This document shows positions 20,691-31,600 of a DNA stretch of 64,000 nucleotides, in pieces; position 1 is the first letter of the stretch, and each line of letters opens with the position of its first letter. The DNA is from Salvia splendens (taxonomy: Eukaryota > Streptophyta > Magnoliopsida > Lamiales > Lamiaceae), in the NCBI RefSeq assembly GCF_004379255.2, contig NC_056045.1, positions 10,133,593 through 10,197,592 on the forward strand, given 5' to 3'. A model generated the notes under the pieces. That model had not been told where the DNA came from, did no database searches, and worked only from the letters and a program-made list of their open reading frames with translations. A program made the translations under genes and the position numbers.

Positions 20691-22129
20691 GGTTTCTGGA
20701 GGTATAAGCTGGACGAAGTCCAGGAAAATGAGGTATAAGCTGGACGAAGTCCAGGGGAGGAGAAAATTGAAAAAAGGGGGGAGGTATAAGCTGGACGAAG
20801 TCCAGAGGAAAAAAAAAAGGAAAAAAGAATAAAAATTACCTGACCTAGAAACAAAAAAAAGAGATGATAGAAAGGAGAAACTCTCGTAACCCAACGCATC
20901 AGTGGTGTAACTTTAACTTTGGAGCGCTTTGGTCCTAACATCCCTGGTGAGGAATGAGCGATCGAGCGAACCTAACCGCTAGGAAATCCATAGGCTTCTT
21001 GACAAACTGACGGACCGTTTAGGTCGACGAAGGAAGAGGGAGGATTTGAAGACTGTAGACAATCAGAGAGAACTTAAGCTTGTGGGGACCGTTGCCTAAA
21101 AGTTAAAACTAGTGCATGCTTATTTGTTGTGTTTTGTGTTCTTTGTGTGTTATTTTTCTTTTCTGAAAAGGGTTTCTGGAGGTATAAGCTGGACGAAGTC
21201 CAGGAAAATGAGGTATAAGCTGGACGAAGTCCAGGGGAGGAGAAAATTGAAAAAAGGGGGGAGGTATAAGCTGGACGAAGTCCAGAGGAAAAAAAAAAGG
21301 AAAAAAGAATAAAAATTACCTGACCTAGAAACAAAAAAAAAGAGATGATAGAAAGGAGAAACTCTCGTAACCCAACGCATCAGTGGTGTAACTTTAACTT
21401 TGGAGCGTTTTGGTCCTAACATCCCTGGTGAGGAATGAGCGATCGAGCGAACCTAACCGCTAGGAAATCCATAGGCTTCTTGACAAACTGACGGACCGTT
21501 TAGGTCGACGAAGGAAGAGGGAGGATTTGAAGACTGTAGACAATCAGAGAGAACTTAAGCTTGTGGGGACCGTTGCCTAAAAGTTAAAACTAGTGCATGC
21601 TTATTTGTTGTGTTTTGTGTTCTTTGTGTGTTATTTTTCTTTTCTGAAAAGGGTTTCTGGAGGTATAAGCTGGACGAAGTCCAGGAAAATGAGGTATAAG
21701 CTGGACGAAGTCCAGGGGAGGAGAAAATTGAAAAAAGGGGGGAGGTATAAGCTGGACGAAGTCCAGAGGAAAAAAAAAAGGAAAAAAGAATAAAAATTAC
21801 CTGACCTAGAAACAAAAAAAAAGAGATGATAGAAAGGAGAAACTCTCGTAACCCAACGCATCAGTGGTGTAACTTTAACTTTGGAGCGTTTTGGTCCTAA
21901 CATCCCTGGTGAGGAATGAGCGATCGAGCGAACCTAACCGCTAGGAAATCCATAGGCTTCTTGACAAACTGACGGACCGTTTAGGTCGACGAAGGAAGAG
22001 GGAGGATTTGAAGACTGTAGACAATCAGAGAGAACTTAAGCTTGTGGGGACCGTTGCCTAAAAGTTAAAACTAGTGCATGCTTATTTGTTGTGTTTTGTG
22101 TTCTTTGTGTGTTATTTTTCTTTTCTGAA
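20691..22129 (+). repeat. Three near-identical 480-bp tandem units with GAA-loop hairpins
   Basis: Units start at 20691, 21171 and 21652 (GGTTTCTGGAGGTATAAGC) and the last ends at 22129. They differ mainly in an A-run length and single bases. Each unit carries three copies of AGGTATAAG followed by the perfect stem CTGGAC-GAA-GTCCAG (20709, 20740 and 20791 in unit 1), nine in all, plus the module GTCCTAACATCCCTGGTGAG. Near identity points to recent amplification, or to gene conversion between units. Confidence 0.92.
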
Positions 22130-22277
22130 TCTGTAGTTGTCTAGGTCTAGGAGTCTGTTTTTGTGTTAGTGTCTTGTTTATAGAGTCGTTCTTGGGAACC
22201 GTGCATTGAAATTCGCCTTATTTCTTTTTTCTTATCTTTCATACTTGAGGACAAGCATGGTTTAAGTGTGAGCAGTT

Positions 22278-23849
22278 TGATAAGGCTAATTTCATGCATA
22301 GGTCTAGGGGAAAAATTCGTGAATTTACAGAGTCTAACACTTGTTCTAAGCCAGGTGTGTAGAAGGAATCCGCCAGGTCCAGGAAGGGAAGGCGGTAATC
22401 ACACGCCCGAGGAAACTGGCGGATAAGTGAACAATGTGCAAAAAATTGCTTGACGGAGGAAACCTCGGAGTTGAAGGGTAGAATAGAGATTTCTACGAAG
22501 ACTCTAGAAGGTTATGTCCGCATCTATAAAAGGGAGAAGCATGCACGCTGGAGGAATCTGCTCGGTTGGAGGCCTCGCTAACAGCCTGTAGCTTAGTTTA
22601 CTTTTCACACACTTGGGTTCTTTTCGTGGGGAGATTCAGGGTGACGCACTTTGGGTTCACATCTAGCTTTTTCACGTTTTCGATTGGGTTGTAACACCGT
22701 CCTTCTGTGGGGCGAAGAAACAATTTAATTTCCGCTTTCGTACTTTGCTGATTTCACCGAGCTTCGCTGTTCGAAGCTCGGACCTCTGGTTGTTTTTACC
22801 ATTTATTCTGTATTTTATGCGAGTTTTATTTTCAGTTATGTCGATGATGTTGATTTCTGGTTTTGCTGCTATGATCTTCTGGAATTTGAGTTAGTTTACT
22901 TGTTTTGGATGCGTTTCGCAATTGTTTTCTGAATTTATGCAGGTTGTGGTTGGATCTAAGTGATCGGAGTCTGTTTGTTGATGAATCGGAGAGTTGAGTT
23001 CGCTGGTGTTGTGGAGATGTTTGTGATTGTTTGAATTCGGAGTTGATCAGGACAGATCTATGAAAACCGGAGTTATAGAGTCGATTTTGTCTATTGTTGG
23101 GTTCGGATAGCTTGGATCCGGAGTGGATTAAGCATCCGACGTGAATCTGAGCAAGATTGATTAAATTTCATGCCTAGTTTATGTGTTTTCATTTCATTTC
23201 GCCTAGTTTACGCAGATCTGATGTATTTCCGGTTCATGGTAAGTTTCCAGCATCCAAATCTTTATATTCTGTTCGAATCCAGATATATGCTCTTCTTTCT
23301 CCATTTGCATGCTTGAATCGGTTAGGAAATTTCATGTCGTTGTTATTTGGAGCATAAGTTTGTTATTTGCAGCTTTGGCCGTACTTACTATATTTTGAGT
23401 CATGGTCCCCGCCGTTTTATTCTCTCTGTCTAGTCTTAATTAGTTAGGCGTTTACTCAATCTAGGAAGTAAAATGTGTCTCTCAGTATTGAAGTCTGATT
23501 CTATTTTCCTTTCCGTGTCCTAGGTCTAGCATTTACATTTCGTGCCTAGGTCTAGAGGTAGTTAAAATTCTCAACCCTTTTGCGTGGCAGCAGCCACTTG
23601 TTTCCAGAGTCTCTAAGCACTACTTCACGAATCCATCTTCGTGGGATCGACCCCGCTTCTCTATACTAATTTATAGTATTCGGGTTGAGGGATTTATTTT
23701 TGAAGGGGAGTCGAGTGTGTCCAACGACAAAAACACTGTTGTTCTCTTGAGTTCCTGGACCTGCTGATCCGGTGGATTTAAGGAGCGTGGTGTCTTGACC
23801 GAGCACTTGCTTTAGTTTTCTCTGTGCACACTTGACTTACTTACTATCA
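22278..23849 (+). repeat. 3' LTR of Athila-1
   Basis: Starts TGATAAGGCTAATTTC right after GTGTGAGCAGTT, the same junction as in Athila-2, and ends ACTTACTATCA. Length about 1572 bp, close to the Athila-2 LTRs. It contains TATAAAAG at 22525-22532 and GTGGGATCGACCCC near 23641. The right end is set by the TATCA likeness to Athila-2; a target duplication cannot be checked because the 5' LTR is outside the window. Confidence 0.75.
22525..22532 (+). promoter_or_regulatory. TATA box in Athila-1 LTR
   Basis: TATAAAAG followed by GGAGAAGCATGC, at a position in the LTR like that of the Athila-2 TATA box. Confidence 0.5.
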
Positions 23850-24603
23850 CTGCTTACAGAGTAACCACCTTCAGGCCCTTCTCAATTTGATGGCAAATAG
23901 TTTTAAGATCATAACTCAATAGAGATTAACGAGTAATAAAGCCTAGCTGTTTCCCCAGAAAACTTTCAGCAAAAATATCTTAAACTATATGTTGAGTAAG
24001 GCATGACCGAAAAGGACTGGGCCAATTCAGTTGGATATAGGAAGTGATACTTGATCGAAATGTAGCATATGTTGCTGAACTAAAATATCTATCAAGAAAT
24101 GCAGCATGTCTAAGAAGAATAATAGAAATTAAATTAAGATTTTAAAAGCCATTTCACATATTACGAAACCTTTTGTACTAATACAAACACAACAGAATAG
24201 ACATATCAGGAACTTACCACTAGTGCAAGTGTTGAGATAGATGAATTTCTGAATGTAACTAATCCAGAATGATTTTTATCATAGAAGAGTTCAGACCAGA
24301 ATACAAAGTACAAAGATATGATCGAAATAAAAACAGCATGAACAGTGTAATTTACTTACGAACTCAATTTCAATTAAGAAGCCTAATGGCTACCACATAT
24401 CAGATAGCAACCAAATTTAAGACTAATACCTCATCATTTGGTGGATCAACCAGTAGAAGATAAATTGGAAGAACCATCTCGAGTCTCTTGAGTAATGGTT
24501 GAGTGACTTGAGCCTAAAACGAAACATAAATGGAATTAATAATATATGACAACTAAAGTTTATAAATTAAAGAAACACTTACTTTTTTCAATTTCTTCAA
24601 TTT

Positions 24604-26742
24604 CTTGATAAAAAGCAAGGTCATCATCGGTCGGATCCTTGTATAAGCTAAAATCATCCGCTTTGAGTCAATCATTAGTACACACCAAAGCCTCAACCAT
24701 TTTTGGACTCAAACTAGTCGTAAAAGGATCTACAACTCTTTTTCCCAAGCTAAAAGCGGATTCACTAGCTACGGTTGAGCTTGGAATTGCAAAGATATCT
24801 TTTGCAATGAGCGAAAGGATTGGATACCTTGTTCCACTTCCTTTCCACCATTCGAAAAGATCAAAACAGGGATTAGATCGCTTCTCCATCTCATCGGCTA
24901 AGTACTTATCCACTTCATTAGATATTTGATTTAGTTGGTCTTGAGAAACTTCTTCTTGAACTCCATTATACAATTCATCAAAAAGACCCGAACCACCTAG
25001 ACCAGTATCATCTCCATCACCACTATTTTCTACAAGTGGTTTCTGAGTAACCAATGTATCACTCACTCCCTTATACTCAGCCCACAAAGTCACCAAGTCA
25101 TTTTTAAATCGGTCACACAACTCTCGAACCTCTTGGTTAGAATCTCCAAATCTCTTCAATTTCTTCACACTAACTTGAAGCATTTTTAGCTTGTTCCTCG
25201 GGTCCAAAACATTGGCAATAAAAATTACTGGATTCATTTTATTCCAATCACCCCAGTACTTGTCAAATTTCACCTTCATTGCTTTTGCAACCTCTGACAT
25301 AATCGGATCCGAATCATCACATTTTTTTTCAATCTCGATTTGTAGAGCAAACATAGACACAGAAATCATGTGGGATGTAGGAGTTTTTGATGCACTTAAC
25401 TCTAAAGTGACATCATGAAAATTCTTGAGAAAATGAACAAATACTTTTGCATTATCCCAATCCTCTTTAAGTGGAGGTCCCATTCTTTGTTTACCCTTGT
25501 CATCCTTTTCATCAAAGTATCTCATGAAAGGAATCCATTCGTCAGCCATTCTTTCAAACACCCTTCTATATTTCAATGCAACATCAAGCATTTTATATGT
25601 TGAATTCCACCTCGTTTTCACATCCATGGGCACCGTTGACATACAAGAAAACTTAGCTAGTACCGCATACTCTCTAAATTTACTCAATTTAGAAGGGGAA
25701 GAATGAATAAACACAACAACATTTCTTATAGACTTAATTGCATAATTAAGCTCCTTTAATCCATCCTTGACAATCAAGTTGAGTTGTGTGACCAATTTAA
25801 AAATGACTTGGTGACTTGCCAAGAGCCCATTTATTTTCCATCAAATTGCAATGTGTTTTCAATATGCAATCTTTTCTTCAAATAATCAATCGCACTATCA
25901 TTCGAAGAAGCATTATCAATCACAATGGAAAATATTTTTTCTATCCCCCATTCTCTCAAGCAAACCTCAATCATCTTGCCTATTTCTTCCCCAACATGAG
26001 GACTGATTTTCGTGAAATTAATTATTCTCTTATGTAATTTCCAATCACTATCTAGAAAGTGAGCAGTGATGACCATGTAATTGATATTCTGAACTGATGT
26101 CCATGTGTCTGTAGTAATACTCACTCTTTGCCCATTGAGCACACTTTTAATCCTCTTCTTCATATCTAAAAACAATTCAAAAACCATACCTGCTACCTTC
26201 TTTCGGTCGGGAATTCGAAACCTTGGTTCTAATTCATGGACAAGCGCAACGAATCATTTTCCCTCAACAGCCCGAAATGACACTTCATCTGTAATAACAT
26301 ATTCTGTGACCTTCAACTCACACCTTTTTTGATTAAAAGAATGAGGCACTATCTGACTTCCTTTTCCCATAGTCTCCTTTGTCAACACAGTTTGGCCCTT
26401 GTCATTTCCACTCGCAGCATAAAATGGACTTAATTCACACTTCTTCTCCAAGTGATACTTCAGTCCAGTAGTACTCCCAGTAAGAGTTGGTACTTCAGAT
26501 TTGCAGTAGTTGAATATCCCTATTTTTCTTTCTCCTTGACTCGTTTTCTTCATTGTTTTTTCGAAGTGCTTCCAATATTGACTTCTACCTCTCTTTGTAG
26601 GAGCTAAATGAGGTTTTTCTGAGGAATCTTCTACTGTTGATCGTTTTCTACTAGTACCCTCATCATTTGTTGAAGTGCTTTGTTGCTTTGATGGTTCAGA
26701 AGTAAGTGGCAGTGGATGCGAATGAGAAGCTGCGGATTCCAT
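24604..26742 (-). pseudogene. hAT (RICESLEEPER-like) transposase pseudogene
   Basis: Reading on the minus strand from ATG at 26742 (MESAASHSHP), the order is a Ser/Pro-rich N-terminus, a BED zinc finger whose first Cys is replaced by Phe (IGIFNYCKSE, with LKYHLEKKC), the catalytic region (SITTDTWTSVQNINYMVITA, then IDNASSND), the hAT middle region (DVKTRWNSTYKMLD; LDPRNKL) and the C-terminal dimerisation domain (YPILSLIAKDIFAIPSSTVA then SAFSLGKRVVDP). Breaks: TGA at 26256-26254 in an otherwise continuous frame, TAA at 25833-25831 with a frameshift, and TGA at 24670-24668, probably from a Trp codon. After that, coding-like sequence runs to a likely GTAAGT donor near 24590. The element is not autonomous. 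Confidence 0.9.
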
Positions 26743-27270
26743 TCTGAAAAAATAACAACAAAGTGAATATCTTACAAAATGGGGCTTCCACAATTTTTGA
26801 GATTATACATCAATTTAAGAGCACTAATAGAGTCAAAATCCATCTTACAAAATGGGGCTTCCACAATTCGGCTTGCAAATTTCGGCTTAACCCGAAATTC
26901 AATAGGACAAAGACAATAATATAGCATTACAAATTAAACTTAACTTCACGGTGTGGAATAATAATTAAGTAATGTCAACAATTTTATGAATGACGAATGA
27001 TATGTCCAAACATAAAATGATGTCGCTACCTCAATTAGACATAGAGTACTTTAAATTTGTTTAGTTAGAGAAATAGAGACATTACTTTTTTTTCCTTTTG
27101 CATTTTTAGCAAAAAACGGTTGCTTTCTCTCAATGAATGTAGCATTTTATTTGAACATTCGTGAATACGAATCATTACTATATAGAGATACATTGATGGA
27201 GATAAACCAAGCAAGGAAAATCGAAATAATTGGGCGAGATAAAATCGTGCTATGTTTCGACTAATTCTAC
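26743..27270 (-). other. 5' flank of the hAT transposase gene
   Basis: AT-rich, no gene seen. A 26-bp direct repeat beginning ATCTTACAAAATGG occurs at about 26770 and again 72 bases further on. Confidence 0.4.
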
Positions 27271-27354
27271 ATCCAAATCACTAGTGCGTTAATAGTACCG
27301 GGAAGAAGCTGGAGGTGTTGAGTGTTGATTGTGAGGAGCGAGATCTCATCGAAT

Positions 27355-27593
27355 ATATGATATATATATCGTATATTCGATATATATCGAAAATATCGAT
27401 ATATATCGAATATTCGATATAAAACGATATATCGCGATATAAGGAAATTCATATCATTATCGTATCGAAAAATTACGATACAGTATCGTTTCGTATCGAA
27501 AATTACGATATATCGAAAATCCGATAATTTTTTGATATTTTTCAATACGATACGAGCGATATATCATTTTTTCGATATTTTTCCCCAGCCCTA
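27355..27593. repeat. hAT subterminal CGATA repeat array
   Basis: Many overlapping copies of TATATCG, CGATAT and TATTCGATA in both orientations form local palindromes, ending at the TAGGGCTGG terminus. Such arrays are the transposase-binding subterminal region in hAT elements. Confidence 0.75.
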
Positions 27594-27619
27594 GTTTGGA
27601 GAAAGGTTTCCGGAGGTGC

Positions 27620-27730
27620 AACTTGAACTTGAATTGGATTTCTAGAGAACTTAGAATTTCTGTAACTTGAACTTGAATTGGATTTCTAGAGAACTTAGAA
27701 TTTCTGTAACTTGAACTTGAATTGGAATTT
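27620..27730. repeat. 44-bp tandem repeat, about 2.5 copies
   Basis: AACTTGAACTTGAATTGG recurs at 27620, 27664 and 27708, each followed by ATTTCTAGAGAACTTAG in the first two copies. Confidence 0.85.
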
Positions 27731-28440
27731 TGGAGGCGCAAATTTGAATGGGTTTGTTTGGAGAAAGGTTTTGATTTTTAATTTAAATTTTGATTGAACA
27801 AATTTTTTATTTTTAAAATAATTAAAAAACCTAATAAAAATGCTTAATTTGGTCAAAATCGGCTAAGCAGCCGTTGACCGTTACTTTTAGACGGGGCCGT
27901 CCAAAATGGACTGAATCCGGCCTGAGTTTAAATGTGTGGGAAGCAATAATTCAAAACGTAATATCTAAGACTAAAATTGTAAAAACGTCATGTTTAGGAC
28001 CAATTTTGGCCTTTATTCAACATGTCTTTATTGGTAGATGTCCCAAAATAATAAAATTCATCTTTTATTCAAGGATAGAGGGAGTGTCAAATATTTTGGA
28101 TTGGCTAATTTATACTCTCCATATACCTTGCTAAGTGATTGATATTCCTTTTTGGATGTCTCAAGATAAATGGGCAATTTTTTTTAGGCATTTTCAATCT
28201 TGATTTTTTCTCTTTACTTTATTCTCTTTCTTACTTTATTCTCTCCACTTAACTAACAAAATTTCATTTTCTTGCATCTCGTGCCGAAAAGAAATGCCTC
28301 ACTTAGTGAGAGACGAATGAAGTACTACCTCAACCTAAAAAATAGATCATCTTTACCATTTTAGATCATCTCCCAAAATTAGACTAAGTCTAAATATGAA
28401 AAGTATTTTTACTCAATTTCACACCGCTAATAATGTGGAG
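27731..28440. other. AT-rich DNA with transposon remnants
   Basis: The part around 27850-27930 (GGTCAAAATCGG, GTTGACCGTTAC, GGGGCCGTCCAAAATGGAC) resembles the inside of the MULE-like element near 59170-59240. Stretches near 28072 (ATAGAGGGAGT) and 28265-28325 (CTCGTGCCGAAAAG, GACGAATGAAGTA) look like broken Stowaway MITE ends. No gene seen. Confidence 0.4.
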
Positions 28441-28635
28441 TGGGTCGGTACGGTATACCGTACTGAGAACGTCATACCGCATACCTTACCGAAAACTACG
28501 GTATGACAAAATATCATATCGAAGTTTCGGTATACCGCAATGCGGTATACCGTAAATTCCGTATGATTAATTTTTGATACTGTTATCTGACCTTTATTGC
28601 GGTATACCGAAGTACAGTATGGTATACCGTAATAG
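28441..28635. repeat. GGTATACCG palindrome cluster, probable hAT-type subterminal region
   Basis: The 8-bp palindrome GGTATACC and variants (CGGTATACCG, ACCGCAATGCGG) recur at least five times. The left edge reads GTGGAGTGGGTCGGTACGG, much like a degenerate hAT end. No transposase belongs to it here, so it may be a MITE or a truncated copy. Confidence 0.45.
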
Positions 28636-28639
28636 TGTT

Positions 28640-31600
28640 ATGTAAAAAAAAACTATTTTATACACAAAATATTTAAAAGTAGGATTAGATTTGTAGTATA
28701 TGTCATTCTCTGTGTTACATTATTATGCAGTCCGATTTACATTATAGGGGTATATTTGGAATATACAATATCAATTAGTTTTTTGTAACTACATGAGCAA
28801 TAAATCCGGGGAAAATTATCAATAAAATCACTGATGATGAAACAACTCCCTACTCTTTCAATTTCTCTCACTCAAAACCCTAGTCTCCCCAATTCTCACC
28901 GGGAAACCGAATTTACTCCCGTTTTTCACAATCAACAGACGGATATCGTACATTATTCCAACATACGACAACCTTTCAACAATAGACGATCGATTTCAGT
29001 GATTCCGCGTCGGTCTACAATAGACTTTCAATTTCAGGTAATTTTCGAACATCAATTGTTTGGTTTTTGCAAATGGGTTTATGTTCAGGTAATCTACTCA
29101 ACAAGGACGCAATCTCCTGCCGAATAATACAATCTTAGGTATTTGATTTTCGGTGTATAATGTACTCCATTGTTGAAGCTGTATTTTGATTTTGGGTGTA
29201 TAATGTACGAAACCGTGTTCCTTTTTTTTCTATGGTCACTTTTGTTTGGGGCCGGTCTCCACATTAGATACGTGTTTGGTAAATTACCGGTCAAAGTTAT
29301 TCGTGTTTTAGAAATGGGGTTCTATAAATCGTTGAATTTTGTGTTGTTCTACATTATTGCGTTGAATGTTGTTCTATTCAGCTCATTTTTCATCGAATGT
29401 TGTTGGTTTCGGTGCATTGTGTTTAGGTTCTACTTCTTTATTGATTCGATTATTTGGTTGTGAAATTTACATGGATAACTATTCAGATTTGCTTAATAGT
29501 GAATCGTTGTGTAATTCTGTGTAATTGTGAATCAATTTCATACATGATTTGTTTGGATGTGCTTCCTCGTTTAATACATGCTCATACAATGTTCCTCACC
29601 GATGTGCTACATTTTTGTGTAGTAATATACTTTGTTACATTAATACACTTCTTTGAAGATACATTATACGCTTCTTTAGAGTACAATATCTGTCTGCAGT
29701 AGGGATTAATACACTATTTAAGTGAATGTTTACATTATTTCACAATGTTGTGCACTAGTGAAGATTTTCTCTGTCTTTATTGATTATAAAGTTTTTGTAG
29801 CCATTACAGGCACTTTAGTTTCCAAATACTTGTAGTCTCATTCAGATTTCGATGTGAAAATAGATGAATGTACATTATTACATCATGGTCTCTTATATTA
29901 TCACCTTATGATCTATAGTGTTCATGAATGTGCTACATTATGTGCGTACATAGTAGTACATTATTGATGTACATGTTTTACATTATGACCTGTTCTATTT
30001 TTACCAATACAGTACTTTATGTGCATTCACGCTATAAAATTATTTACATTATGCCAAGTGTGATTTTCGTTAATTACTATGTGATTTAGGCTACTTATTA
30101 ATGTAAGCATTTATTCACTAATAATATAATTTGGAATTTAATGTAGTGTACCATTTTGACTAATGAATGAATTTGCTTTTGAATAGGTACAAAGAGGGTC
30201 AAAGTTAAATTGGATGACAACTTCGATGATGACATGCCAATTGTATTAGCTCACCAACCGCGGAAAGAAATGCGTTAAGAGATGGAGGAGATGGATGGTG
30301 ATGATATCGGGGAACCTAGTTGCAGCAAGAAAGACATTTTAGTGCATCAGTAATTATAATGTAAATGTACATAAAAGTAATGTACACTTTAACAATGTAC
30401 TAATGTACATCTACAAAATAATAAGATAGTCTCAGATTACATTACTTGTTGTAAAACCTATACATTATTGATGAACATAGATAGTTTGGTGCCTCAAATT
30501 ATTGTAATGTAATGCCACATCATAATAATGTAAATTTTTAGCATATACTAGTAATCTAGAAATCTAACATAATATCAAATACCTTATTTGCGCGTGTCAT
30601 ACAGGGGTTAGTAATATGTTCGTGTACATTAAAATGCATAAGGTCACTTATATGATCATTGATTTTAATACTACATTACTAGTATTAACACGCGAGCTAT
30701 GCACATGTACTTATCTTGTCTCACTCAAAATGAAGAATTTACTACTCCCCAGTGAATGAAACATTTATGCAATTTTAATTTATAATCTAAGTGAAGTAAA
30801 AATAATAAAATTAATGACAAAAATAAGATGTGTGACTAATGATCAAATGAGTATGAATTAATTAGAATAAGATATACAAATAAAGAAAATATGTGCAAGT
30901 AAAGATGTTTATTGAAAGTGCTATGCAAGTCATTAATCCAAATAAAAGGTAAATTAATATATAAATTTAATAGCTTAATTTATAAAAAATTAATTTGAAA
31001 AAAATATATGGAATATTATGCATATCCACATTAAATATATGAATAATTTAAATCATATAAATTTAAAACTTCTTTGAGAAGTCAAGATAAAAAATTTGTA
31101 TTATCCAATAATCACATTTTAGTTGACTGTTTATTTATTTCTTTTAATTTCAGACCATAGCATAACTTGATATACATTTCCAAAGACTAAATGAATTTTT
31201 TATATTGGAAAGAATAAATTTCTTACTTCCCGCCACATATACGTATAAAAAGTAAATTACTACTATCACTTAAAATAACGATAATATTTTATGCATCTTG
31301 TTTGTTTTGAATAATGTCAGAATTTACACTACTCTTTATATTAAGAAGTTATACCAAGTTAGATTTAATTTTAAATATATTTAATGTCATCTTATTCCTT
31401 AGTTTAATCTATAAACTTAGTAGTATTGTTTAATTAGAGGCGAATTAAAATATAAGAACTAAAAACATTAATTGAGTAAATATGGGATGGAAATTGTAAG
31501 CATTACATATATGTGTTGTCGTTTAGCTTGTGAATTAATTAGGAGAAAAGTGTTGCAATAAATGATTAAATCTCAATTTTAACCTAAATAATTGGAAGGC

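Larger units (their letters stand above)
20017..22277 (+). other. Athila-1 3' untranslated region
   Basis: No convincing gene. In order it holds two hairpins (20118-20158, 20194-20240), a purine run GGGAGGGGGAGGGAA (20351-20365), GAGTTATAAGCCTAA (20603), three 480-bp tandem units (20691-22129) and the LTR-proximal GAGGACAAGCATGG (22247). The ORFs that appear here on either strand repeat with the tandem units and are not genes. Confidence 0.75.
3960..23849 (+). mobile_element. Athila-1: Athila-like Ty3/gypsy retrotransposon, 5' end cut, with nested Athila-2
   Basis: The order is gag C-terminus, protease, RT, RNase H, integrase, env-like ORF, long 3' untranslated region and 3' LTR, which is the Athila plan (extra ORF after pol). 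The left end is cut by the Tekay LTR at 3959; gag N-terminus and 5' LTR must lie outside the window. A complete Athila-2 copy (9308-17503) splits the env-like ORF. Removing it and one target-site copy leaves roughly 11.7 kb of Athila-1 here. The coding region has at least five in-frame stops and two or more frameshifts, so this is an old, inactive copy. Confidence 0.9.
23850..27593 (-). mobile_element. Decayed hAT transposon, left end not in view
   Basis: The transposase pseudogene lies on the minus strand. The right end is at about 27593, where the minus strand begins TAGGGCTGGGGAAAAATATC, a form common for plant hAT termini, followed by dense CGATA/TATCG subterminal repeats. No matching inverted end is found between 23850 and the gene. 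The simplest reading is that Athila-1 inserted in the 3' flank of this hAT, so its other end lies left of the window. Confidence 0.7.

Noticed and set aside
21074..21903. Repeated ORFs on both strands, rich in Tyr, Ser and Phe
   Set aside because: They recur exactly with the 480-bp units and show no coding features.
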